This document shows, piece after piece, positions 32,311 through 38,609 of a DNA stretch of 38,609 nt. The notes below the pieces were generated by a model that saw only the letters and a list, made by a program, of their open reading frames with translations, had not been told where the DNA came from and ran no database searches. Position numbers and translations under genes: made by a program. The DNA is from Candidatus Collinsella stercoripullorum (GTDB lineage: Bacteria > Actinomycetota > Coriobacteriia > Coriobacteriales > Coriobacteriaceae), in the NCBI GenBank assembly GCA_019117005.1, contig DXAO01000057.1, positions 1-38,609 on the forward strand, given 5' to 3'. Position 1 is the first letter of the stretch. Every line of letters begins with the position of its first letter.

Positions 32311-33888
32311 CTAGACGACCATGATGGCGACGGTGCAGATGACCGCGGACACCACGGAGAGGATCACGATCAGCTTGACCGCGAACTTGAGCCAGGTGGT
32401 CCACTCGATCTTGGCGAGGGCCAGGCCGCCCATGATGGCGCCGGAGGTCGGGGTGAACAGGTTCACCACGCCGATGGCGGAGCTGAAGATCATGACCATG
32501 ACCTCGGGCGAGAAGCCGAGCTGAGCGGCGAGCGGGCCCATGATCGGCATGGACACGGTCGCCATGCCGGAGGTCGACGGGATCAGGAAGCTCAGGCCGA
32601 AGTACAGGACCCAGGCGAGCGGCGCGAACAGCACGCCGGACACGCCGGACAGGGCGTTGGCGGCGGCGTTCAGGACGTACACGTCCAGGCCGGTCGCGGC
32701 CATGAGGACCGAGATGCCGCGCGCAAGCGCGATGATGAGGACGACGCTCATCATGTCGGCGGCGCCGGCGATGAAGGTGTTCACGATCTTCTTCTCGGAC
32801 AGGCCGCCCACGACGCCGATGACGATGGCCATGATGAAGAACCAGGTGGAGGCCTCATCGAAGTACCATTTCCCGATGGGCAGGCCGGTCACGACGGCGG
32901 ACCAGCCCTGAGCGGTCTGGACCTCGGACTCGGAGACGCCCTCGACGGTGCCGTCCATGGTGGTCACGCTGCCTTTGTCGTCATCATAGGCGGCGGCGAG
33001 GTCGTCGCTGGTGATCGGGGTCTCGACGGTCTCGTACTGGGCGCCGGCGTCGAAGAAGCCGGCGACGTCGGCGTTCAGGTCGCCGATGGGGATGAAGCCG
33101 GCGATCATGACGACGAACGTGAAGGCGAAGATGACGAGCACGCCCTTCTGGCGGCCGGTCAGCTTGACGTCCTTGTTGACCTCGGCCGCGGCGGCGCCGT
33201 GCGCCTCCTCGGCGTCCTTGAGCTCCTGCATGGACAGGATGGTCGAGCCCTTGTCGGCCTTGACCTTCTTGGCGTAGCGCAGGACGAACAGGATGGAGAC
33301 GGCCGTGGTGGCGATCCACAGGATGGCGCCGAGGCCGATGATGATGGCCTGGTTGACCTCGATGCCGACGCCGCGCAGGGAGTCGACGGCCGCGCCGACG
33401 GCGAAGGGGTTCACCGTGGAGCCCAGGCAGCCGCAGCCGGCGCCCAGAAGCACGGTGGCCGCGCCGACGAGCGGGTCGAAGCCGGCGGCCATCATGGTGG
33501 CGGCGAGCAGGGCGTAGAACGGGACGGTCTCCTCGCACATGCCGTAGGTGGTGCCGCCGATGGAGAAGATGATCATGAGCACGACGATGATGGCGAGCTC
33601 GTTGCCCTTGAGCTTCTTCACGAGCACGGCGATGCCCGTGTCGAGCGCGCCGGTCTCGGTCATCATGCCGAGGAATCCGCCGAGGATCATCACGAACAGG
33701 CATACGGGAAGCGCATCGGCGAAGCCCTTGACGGGCGCGGTGAAGAAGTCGCTGAACTTGGCTGCGCTCACCTCACCGGGGGCGAAGCCGGATACGACGA
33801 CGGTGACGATGGCGACGATGGCCAGCAACAGGAGAAGAATGGTGAATGACGAGAGCATGCCGCGCTTTTTCTTGGTTGTCTCAGCCAT
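32311..33888 (-). CDS. YfcC/DcuC-family transporter (possible arginine/ornithine-type exchanger)
   Basis: 525 residues with about 12 hydrophobic segments. Family landmarks: LFVMILGGFLGMM (near 65-80), SIGGTTYGMCEETVPFY (about 110-126), GCGCLGSTVNPFAVG and, in the C-terminal half, IPSTSGMATVSMPIMGPLA. A soluble loop rich in Asp/Thr (about 265-320) lies between the halves. YfcC/DcuC members carry dicarboxylates, short-chain acids or amino acids; some streptococcal and enterococcal members act as arginine/ornithine exchangers. Placement downstream of an ornithine carbamoyltransferase gene suggests an amino-acid exchanger; this is inference. The ATG at 33888 suits the AAAGGGGG site better than the ATG at 33897. 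Terminator-like hairpins flank it. Confidence 0.85.
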   Translation of the reverse strand: MAETTKKKRGMLSSFTILLLLLAIVAIVTVVVSGFAPGEVSAAKFSDFFTAPVKGFADALPVCLFVMILGGFLGMMTETGALDTGIAVLVKKLKGNELAIIVVLMIIFSIGGTTYGMCEETVPFYALLAATMMAAGFDPLVGAATVLLGAGCGCLGSTVNPFAVGAAVDSLRGVGIEVNQAIIIGLGAILWIATTAVSILFVLRYAKKVKADKGSTILSMQELKDAEEAHGAAAAEVNKDVKLTGRQKGVLVIFAFTFVVMIAGFIPIGDLNADVAGFFDAGAQYETVETPITSDDLAAAYDDDKGSVTTMDGTVEGVSESEVQTAQGWSAVVTGLPIGKWYFDEASTWFFIMAIVIGVVGGLSEKKIVNTFIAGAADMMSVVLIIALARGISVLMAATGLDVYVLNAAANALSGVSGVLFAPLAWVLYFGLSFLIPSTSGMATVSMPIMGPLAAQLGFSPEVMVMIFSSAIGVVNLFTPTSGAIMGGLALAKIEWTTWLKFAVKLIVILSVVSAVICTVAIMVV

Positions 33889-33999
33889 TGAACTCATCCC
33901 CCTTTCTCAACGTGAAACGAGGTCCGCGCGGACCGCCCGCCGTGCCGTGCTCGTGTTCCGGACGGGCGCGCGGATGACAACCGGACACCCCGAGGGGGA

Positions 34000-34027
34000 C
34001 GCCGGGCGCGGGCGGGCAGGCCCGGCG
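34000..34027 (-). terminator. Possible terminator hairpin after the OTC gene
   Basis: CGCCGGGC (34000-34007) and GCCCGGCG (34020-34027) form an 8-bp stem with a 12-base loop, 30 bp past the stop codon. No T-tract; weak in GC-rich DNA. A 14-bp palindrome, GGTCCGCGCGGACC, lies nearby at 33921-33934 in the leader of the next gene. Confidence 0.3.
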
Positions 34028-34056
34028 CCGGCGCCCCTCAGGGCGTGAAGGAGAGG

Positions 34057-35052
34057 CTATTTCAAGGTCGCGTACATGACAGCCTTGATGGTGTGCATGC
34101 GGTTCTCGGCCTCGTCGAACACCTTGGACTGCGGGCTCTCGAAGACCTCGTCCTCGACCTCCATCTCGGTGACACCGAACTTCTCGGCAATCTCGGCGCC
34201 GGTGGTGGTGTTGGTGTCATGGAAGCTGGGCAGGCAGTGCAGGAAGATCGCGGAGGGATCGGCCTTGGCCATGAGCTCGGTGGTGACGCGATAGGGCTCG
34301 AGCTGCTTGATGCGCTCGGTCCAGACCTCGTCGGGCTCGCCCATGGAGACCCACACGTCGGTGTAGATGACGTGGGCGCCGGTGCAGGCGGCCTCGGGAT
34401 CCTCGGTGAGGGTGATCGTGCAGCCGTTGGCGGCGGCAATGGGCTTGCAGGCCTCGATGACGTCATCGGTGGGCATGCACTCCTTGGGACCGCAGGCGAC
34501 GAAGTTCATGCCGAGCTTGGCGCACACGACCATGAGGGAGCGGGCCACGTTGTTCTTGGCGTCGCCCATGAAGACGAGGGTCTTGCCCTTGATGTCGTAG
34601 TTGAAGTTCTCCTGGACGGTCAGGATGTCGGCGAGCATCTGGGTGGGATGCCACATGTCGGTGAGGCCGTTCCACACGGGCACACCGGACTTGGCGGCGA
34701 GCTCCTCGACGTCGGACTGGGCGAAGCCGCGGAACTCGATGCCGTCATACATGCGGCCGAGCACGCGGGCGGTGTCCTCGATGGACTCCTTCTTGCCCAT
34801 CTGCGACGAGCCGGGATCCAGGTAGGTCACGCCCATGCCAAGATCCATGCCGCCCACCTCAAAGGCGCAGCGGGTGCGCGTGGAGGTCTTCTGGAACAGC
34901 AGCACGATGTTCTTGCCCTCCAGGTAGCGGTGCGGCACGCCCGCGCGCTTCATGTCCTTGAAGTTCTTGGAGAGCTTGAGCAGGTACTCGATCTCCTCGG
35001 TGGTGAAATCGAGGAGCTTGATGAAGCTGCGGCCGGAGAGATTGACGCCCAT
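34057..35052 (-). CDS. arcB: Ornithine carbamoyltransferase (probably catabolic, ArcB-type)
   Basis: 331 residues. It interconverts citrulline plus phosphate with ornithine plus carbamoyl phosphate in the cytoplasm. Carbamoyl-phosphate loop STRTR 57-61, HPTQ 135-138, the ornithine loop DVWVSMGE 232-239, and the catalytic HCLP 272-275. The stretch [20 protein letters not shown] (split as [13 protein letters not shown] and SIEDTAR) resembles the ArcB/OTCase type. No other arginine-synthesis gene is adjacent, and transporter genes of an amino-acid-exchanger-containing family flank it, favouring the arginine-deiminase pathway; anabolic argF cannot be excluded. ATG has AAAGGA eight bases upstream. 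Confidence 0.93.
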   Translation of the reverse strand: MGVNLSGRSFIKLLDFTTEEIEYLLKLSKNFKDMKRAGVPHRYLEGKNIVLLFQKTSTRTRCAFEVGGMDLGMGVTYLDPGSSQMGKKESIEDTARVLGRMYDGIEFRGFAQSDVEELAAKSGVPVWNGLTDMWHPTQMLADILTVQENFNYDIKGKTLVFMGDAKNNVARSLMVVCAKLGMNFVACGPKECMPTDDVIEACKPIAAANGCTITLTEDPEAACTGAHVIYTDVWVSMGEPDEVWTERIKQLEPYRVTTELMAKADPSAIFLHCLPSFHDTNTTTGAEIAEKFGVTEMEVEDEVFESPQSKVFDEAENRMHTIKAVMYATLK

Positions 35053-35190
35053 GATGGTATTCCTTTCTCTGGGTGAGCCGTACGCCTGCGCGTGACGGCT
35101 GCTTGCCTGGGTGGTCCGCCCATTAGGCCGGGCGGTGGGCCACATTCGTACCCCTCATACTTTAGCGCATGCCGGGGTGTAACCGGGGTT

Positions 35191-35223
35191 GGATGCGCGC
35201 CTCGGCAGATAAGACGCGCATCC
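35191..35223 (-). terminator. Terminator-like hairpin after the second YfcC transporter
   Basis: GGATGCGCG (35191-35199) and its complement CGCGCATCC (35215-35223) form a 9-bp stem with a 15-base loop, 8 bp past the stop codon. It suggests that the transporter and the OTC gene are separate transcription units. No T-run follows. Confidence 0.45.
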
Positions 35224-35230
35224 TTAGGGT

Positions 35231-36808
35231 TTAGGCTCCGCAGAGCATAACCTGTGCTACGAGGAGCGCTCCGCCGAAGACGAATAGGAATCCGACCATC
35301 GGCAGCACGAACTTAAGCCAGTGCGTGTACTTCATGTCTAACATGGTCAGCGTTGCCATGACAAGACCGGTGGGAGCCAGGTACAGCATTGCGTACTGTC
35401 CCCAGTTGTAAGCGGATACGACGATGGAGCGGTCGATGCCAACGGTGTCGGCCAAGGGGGCCAAGATGGGCATCGAGAGCACGGCCAAGCCGGAGGACGA
35501 AGGAACGATAAAGCCCAGCAGGAAGAAGATGACCATCATCATAAGGATGAACACGGGGCCCTGCATGCCGTTGACGGCGTTGGTTGCCCAATACAGGAGA
35601 GTGTCGGAGATGAGGCCTTCCTCCATGATCATGTTGACGCCGCGCGCCAGACCGATGATCAGCGAAACGCCTACGAGGCTGGATGCGCCGTTGACGAACG
35701 CGTCGGTGATGGACTTCTCGTCCAGGCCGGTCAGGAACATGCAGATGATGGCGATGGCGAGGAACGAGGCTGCCATCTGCGGGAACCACCAACCGAGGTT
35801 GACCACGCCGTAGACCATCAGGATGAATGCTAGCACGAACAGGATCAGGATGAGCTTGCGCTGCCAGGTGAACGGCTTGATCTCGTTGGAGTTGGAGTCA
35901 TGCACGTTGAACAGACTGGCGAAGTGCTCGCGATCTTCGTAGGTGTAGGATGCCTCGGGGTTCTTCTTGATCTTCTTGCAGTACCAGTACAGGTAGGCGA
36001 TGACCACGATGCCGCCCACGATGCAGCCTGCGATACGCCATTCGATGCCTTCGGTCCACTGGACGCCGGCGGCGTTGGATGCGATAACCACAGCGAACGG
36101 GTTGATCGTGGAGAACGTGGTGCCCATGGAACCGGCGAGGAAGATGGCGCCCACCGTGACGATGGAGTCATATCCCAGCGCGATGAACACCGGCGCCAGA
36201 ATCGGGTAGAACGCTACAGCCTCTTCCTCGAGACCGCAGGTGGTGCCGCCCAGCGTCATGAGCGCGGATACCAGGAACACAAGGAAGAACTCGCGGCCTT
36301 TGGTCTTCTGGGTGAGCGCGACCAGGCCGCTTTCGAATGCGCCTGATGCGTTGACCACGCCAATCAGGCCGCCAAGCACCAGGATGAACACCATGATGTC
36401 CACGCCGTTGATGGTGCCGTTGACCATAGAGGTGAATACGTCGTAGGGACCCATCGGAGCCGACTCGAGCGGGGTGTAGGTACCGGGCACCGAGATGGGC
36501 TTGGTGATAGCGCCGTTGAGGAACTGATTGACATCGATCTTCATGTCCTTCAGCTGCTCATCGGCGTAGAAGGCTTCTTCGGTGCCTTCGACTTCGCGCA
36601 CCTCGCCGCCAGGCTCGGTGATCTGGAAGATTCCTGCGTCGGCCACATATTCGACCTTCGCATACTGGCCGGCAGGGATAAAGTGCGTTGCGATGACGGC
36701 CAGGATCGTGATGATGAACAGAATGGTAAATGCGGTTGGGACTTTAAGCTTGAACTTCTTTTTGGGCGGAGCTGCGGAGGCCGCGCCAGCGGTTGCTTCT
36801 GCTGCCAT
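35231..36808 (-). CDS. YfcC/DcuC-family transporter, second copy
   Basis: 525 residues, the same length as the first transporter but clearly diverged from it. A Lys-rich cytoplasmic start (PPKKKFKLKVP) is followed by about 12 helices and an early soluble loop (about 50-115). Motifs: LGGTTCGLEEEAVAFYPILA (about 205-225, compare GGTTYGMCEETVPFY in the first copy), MGTTFSTINPFAVV and IVPSSSGLAVLSMPILAPLA. Exchange of arginine, citrulline or ornithine is inferred from the adjacent OTC gene. ATG has AAGGAGG upstream. Unlike the genes from 1 to 34 kb, its codons use A/T in the third position often, so local base composition changes here. Confidence 0.86.
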   Translation of the reverse strand: MAAEATAGAASAAPPKKKFKLKVPTAFTILFIITILAVIATHFIPAGQYAKVEYVADAGIFQITEPGGEVREVEGTEEAFYADEQLKDMKIDVNQFLNGAITKPISVPGTYTPLESAPMGPYDVFTSMVNGTINGVDIMVFILVLGGLIGVVNASGAFESGLVALTQKTKGREFFLVFLVSALMTLGGTTCGLEEEAVAFYPILAPVFIALGYDSIVTVGAIFLAGSMGTTFSTINPFAVVIASNAAGVQWTEGIEWRIAGCIVGGIVVIAYLYWYCKKIKKNPEASYTYEDREHFASLFNVHDSNSNEIKPFTWQRKLILILFVLAFILMVYGVVNLGWWFPQMAASFLAIAIICMFLTGLDEKSITDAFVNGASSLVGVSLIIGLARGVNMIMEEGLISDTLLYWATNAVNGMQGPVFILMMMVIFFLLGFIVPSSSGLAVLSMPILAPLADTVGIDRSIVVSAYNWGQYAMLYLAPTGLVMATLTMLDMKYTHWLKFVLPMVGFLFVFGGALLVAQVMLCGA

Positions 36809-37448
36809 TGTACCCTCCTTCGGTTGCGAGGCTCGGATGCTTCTGCGCGAAGGCTCTTGCGTTGTGGCCCTGGTCTCTGGCCTTATCTTGCCGCCTCTGC
36901 CTTTTGTCTGCCGCGTGTGGCTGCTGCCAATCCTCTTTTGGCGCAGGGTGCGGTGGAGCGAGCGGTTTTCAAGAGCGTGCGAGGCGGGCCGTGCTTTTCT
37001 GGCTTCGAGCACTTGCGCCGTGCGTCCGAGTGTGGTGCGGGCGAACCCGCATGACTGAGGATCCCCTGGGTCGTATCGACGGTGGAGCCTTCCCGCGGAT
37101 GACGGTTCGGAGGCGTATCCGAATGCGCGTCCTCTCTTCGCGCGAGGTCGGGGATGTCGGCATTCGTCGGAAGGCTGTCCTGCGGTCGATGTCCCGATGG
37201 CTGGACTGTAGCCCGGAATAGGTGCGTCTGGGAACGTGAAACTTGGGATGTATGCGGGTGTAAGTTGGGTTTAGATATACATGAGCTGCGGTTATGCGGC
37301 GTTGAACCTTAAACAGTGTTGAGGCATTTAGACAAGAGGGAGGTATAATCATCCGTGGCGCAGCAGGAAGTACAACCGGGTTCGCCCCTTCCTTCCCCGG
37401 TGAGTCGGCTGCGTTGTTCGGAGCACGTCTGGAAGGAGCATATCGGGC
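36809..37448. other. Divergent intergenic region before the LuxR-type gene
   Basis: 640 bp between two divergently transcribed genes with no convincing coding region; open frames here lack homology-like patterns or start sites. The half near the LuxR gene is AT-richer and holds a plus-strand promoter candidate (37319-37349). No repeat or RNA gene recognised; I could not pick a reliable minus-strand promoter for the transporter. Confidence 0.6.
37319..37349 (+). promoter_or_regulatory. Promoter candidate of the LuxR-type gene
   Basis: A consensus TATAAT (37344-37349), with TTGAGG (37319-37324) upstream at a long 19-base spacing. About 100 bp before the start codon. Confidence 0.5.
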
Positions 37449-38411
37449 ATGTATCTTGTTCTGTTCTATTACACCCTTTGCATCCTCCTCATAAGCGTTA
37501 TGGCGGCGGCGCTCTGCTTCTCCACCTACCTCGTTTCGCGCAAGACCGCGCTGCTGTTCGCATGCGCAGGGTTCGTGTTCTATTTCTTTGATGTGGCGAT
37601 CGTCTTTCAGGACGATTTTATTTTATACAGCATGGGAGAGGCTCTGAAGCAGGTTCACTTTGTAGGCGCGCCCATCGCGGCCGTGTTTACGGGGGCCGGC
37701 ATTATCGAAGCGGCATGGCTTGTGATATGCAGCTTCTTCAACGAGAAGCGTCGGCTCGTGCTGGTTTTCCCTGCGGCGTTCTTCATGGTGTGGAGCGTGG
37801 TGGTGCTCATCGCCATTCCCCCGGGGCCGGTGCATCAGTTCTTGTTCTACAGCGTGCGCGAGGTGTGCATTTATGCGTTCCTGGTTTACCTTGGTTTTCG
37901 TTACGTCACTTCATCCGAGCTCACGCGCGACCGCATGCGGAGCGCCATGCCGCTGTATTTCGCCGCGCTTGTTCTGAATACGCTTATCGTGACGGAGAAC
38001 ATCGTGCTCATGTTCCTGGTCGATCCCGAGGTGTTTCGCTCGGGCATCGTGCCGTTTTTACCCGAGCGCAATATTGCCGAGAACATGCTGATGATTGCAT
38101 GCGCGGTGAGTGCTGTGTCGTATTGCTGGGGAAGGTTGGCGATTCATTTCAAAACGCCTCCCATTGGTGGCAGTTCGCGTGTGGACGCGTTCATCGACGA
38201 GACGCTGCCGCGGTATGCGCATTTCTACGGCCTCACCGCGCGTGAGACCGAAGTGTTGCGTGAGATTCTTACGGGCAAGGATAACCAAAACATCGCTTCG
38301 GGGATGAGCTTGGCGCCTTCCACTGTGAAAGTGCATGTGCATAACATCCTGCGCAAGACGGGCCAAAAGGATAGACAGCATCTGATGCGCGACTTTAGCC
38401 GCCGAGCCTAG
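37449..38411 (+). CDS. Membrane-bound LuxR-family transcriptional regulator
   Basis: 320 residues. The N-terminal 230 or so are about seven hydrophobic segments (roughly 3-28, 34-53, 70-95, 103-123, 130-151, 166-190 and 208-230); the C-terminal LuxR/GerE helix-turn-helix runs about 262-316 (LTARETEVLREILTGKDNQNIA, split as LTARETEVLRE and ILTGKDNQNIA; then STVKVHVHNILRKTG). No receiver, PAS or autoinducer-binding domain is seen. Such membrane LuxR proteins are expanded in Coriobacteriia; signals and targets are mostly unknown. The ATG has AAGGAG 10 bases upstream. It faces away from the nearby transporter, which it might control; that is a guess. Its codon use is AT-richer than the dcw genes. 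Confidence 0.88.
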   Translation: MYLVLFYYTLCILLISVMAAALCFSTYLVSRKTALLFACAGFVFYFFDVAIVFQDDFILYSMGEALKQVHFVGAPIAAVFTGAGIIEAAWLVICSFFNEKRRLVLVFPAAFFMVWSVVVLIAIPPGPVHQFLFYSVREVCIYAFLVYLGFRYVTSSELTRDRMRSAMPLYFAALVLNTLIVTENIVLMFLVDPEVFRSGIVPFLPERNIAENMLMIACAVSAVSYCWGRLAIHFKTPPIGGSSRVDAFIDETLPRYAHFYGLTARETEVLREILTGKDNQNIASGMSLAPSTVKVHVHNILRKTGQKDRQHLMRDFSRRA

Positions 38412-38609
38412 GGAGGGCGTTTGCCGCGCGTTTGCTGCGCCGGGTCGCACTGCGCACACGCGCCTGTTCGTGCGCAACGCCTGGTTACGTCCCACTGCGC
38501 GCTATGTTCGGTTGCGTCCCGTCAATGCGTTGTCGAATTGCGCCCATCGGATTGCGCTCGGGCAACGCCTGCTCTCATGCCGTGCCGCATCTGCATGCCC
38601 GTCAATGCG
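38412..38609. other. Region downstream of the LuxR-type gene with short repeats
   Basis: 198 bp with no recognised gene. It contains CCCGTCAATGCG twice (38518-38529 and 38598-38609) and related GTTRCGTCCC units at about 38483 and 38512. The window ends inside this stretch, so whether the repeat continues cannot be seen. Confidence 0.4.

Noticed and set aside
36969..37352. A 127-residue minus-strand open frame in the divergent intergenic region
   Set aside because: Arg/Thr/Ser/Pro-rich with no motif and no clear ribosome site, and it overlaps the likely promoter region.

Overview
The window is a high-GC chromosomal segment from an actinobacterium. The mraZ-to-ftsZ division cluster continues into pgeF, yggS, sepF, yggT and divIVA, there is no ftsA, and a seven-helix membrane LuxR-type regulator lies close to arginine-catabolism genes. 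Together these suggest an anaerobic gut member of the Coriobacteriia (Collinsella/Olsenella/Eggerthella relatives). That placement is an inference from gene content and order; no 16S or other marker was available. Most genes are on the minus strand.

Layout. 1-642: the 3' end of a phosphofructokinase gene, which shares an intergenic terminator with the convergent metY (O-acetylhomoserine sulfhydrylase). 2.1-4.8 kb: a YigZ/IMPACT-family gene, then a phosphate-uptake pair (PiT permease plus DUF47/PhoU-like partner) with a Pho-box-like tandem repeat upstream. 5.1-5.45 kb: RNase P RNA (plus strand), followed by a small nitroreductase. 6.2-12.1 kb, all minus strand: ftsZ, pgeF, phoU, yggS, sepF, yggT and divIVA, the usual actinobacterial division tail interrupted by a phoU that has its own promoter and terminator. 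12.4-27.0 kb: the dcw cluster, in transcription order mraZ, rsmH, ftsL-like, ftsI, murF, mraY, murD, ftsW, murG, murC, murB, ftsQ. murE is absent from its usual place between ftsI and murF. 27.7-30.3 kb: pyrG then xerD. 30.5-32.0 kb: a DUF1846 protein. 32.3-36.8 kb: an ornithine carbamoyltransferase gene between two YfcC/DcuC-family transporter genes, probably part of an arginine-deiminase-type pathway. 37.4-38.4 kb: a plus-strand membrane LuxR-family regulator. From about 35.2 kb onward the DNA is visibly less GC-rich, with more A/T-ending codons.

How the genes work together. The central 20 kb makes the peptidoglycan precursor (MurB, C, D, F, MraY, MurG), polymerises and cross-links it at the septum (FtsW, FtsI), and builds and positions the Z-ring (FtsZ, SepF, FtsQ, FtsL-like, DivIVA). 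MraZ probably controls the main promoter. The phosphate genes (pit, DUF47, phoU) form a second theme, and arginine/ornithine exchange a third.

No clear new defence, mobile or biosynthetic system was found. The observations most worth checking are: a two-copy family of near-perfect 30+ bp palindromes placed just downstream of stop codons; a 15-bp promoter motif shared by ftsZ and the mraZ upstream region; Pho-box-like repeats; unusual FtsQ and FtsW extensions; a probable non-AUG start for yggT; and the transporter-OTC-transporter arrangement.
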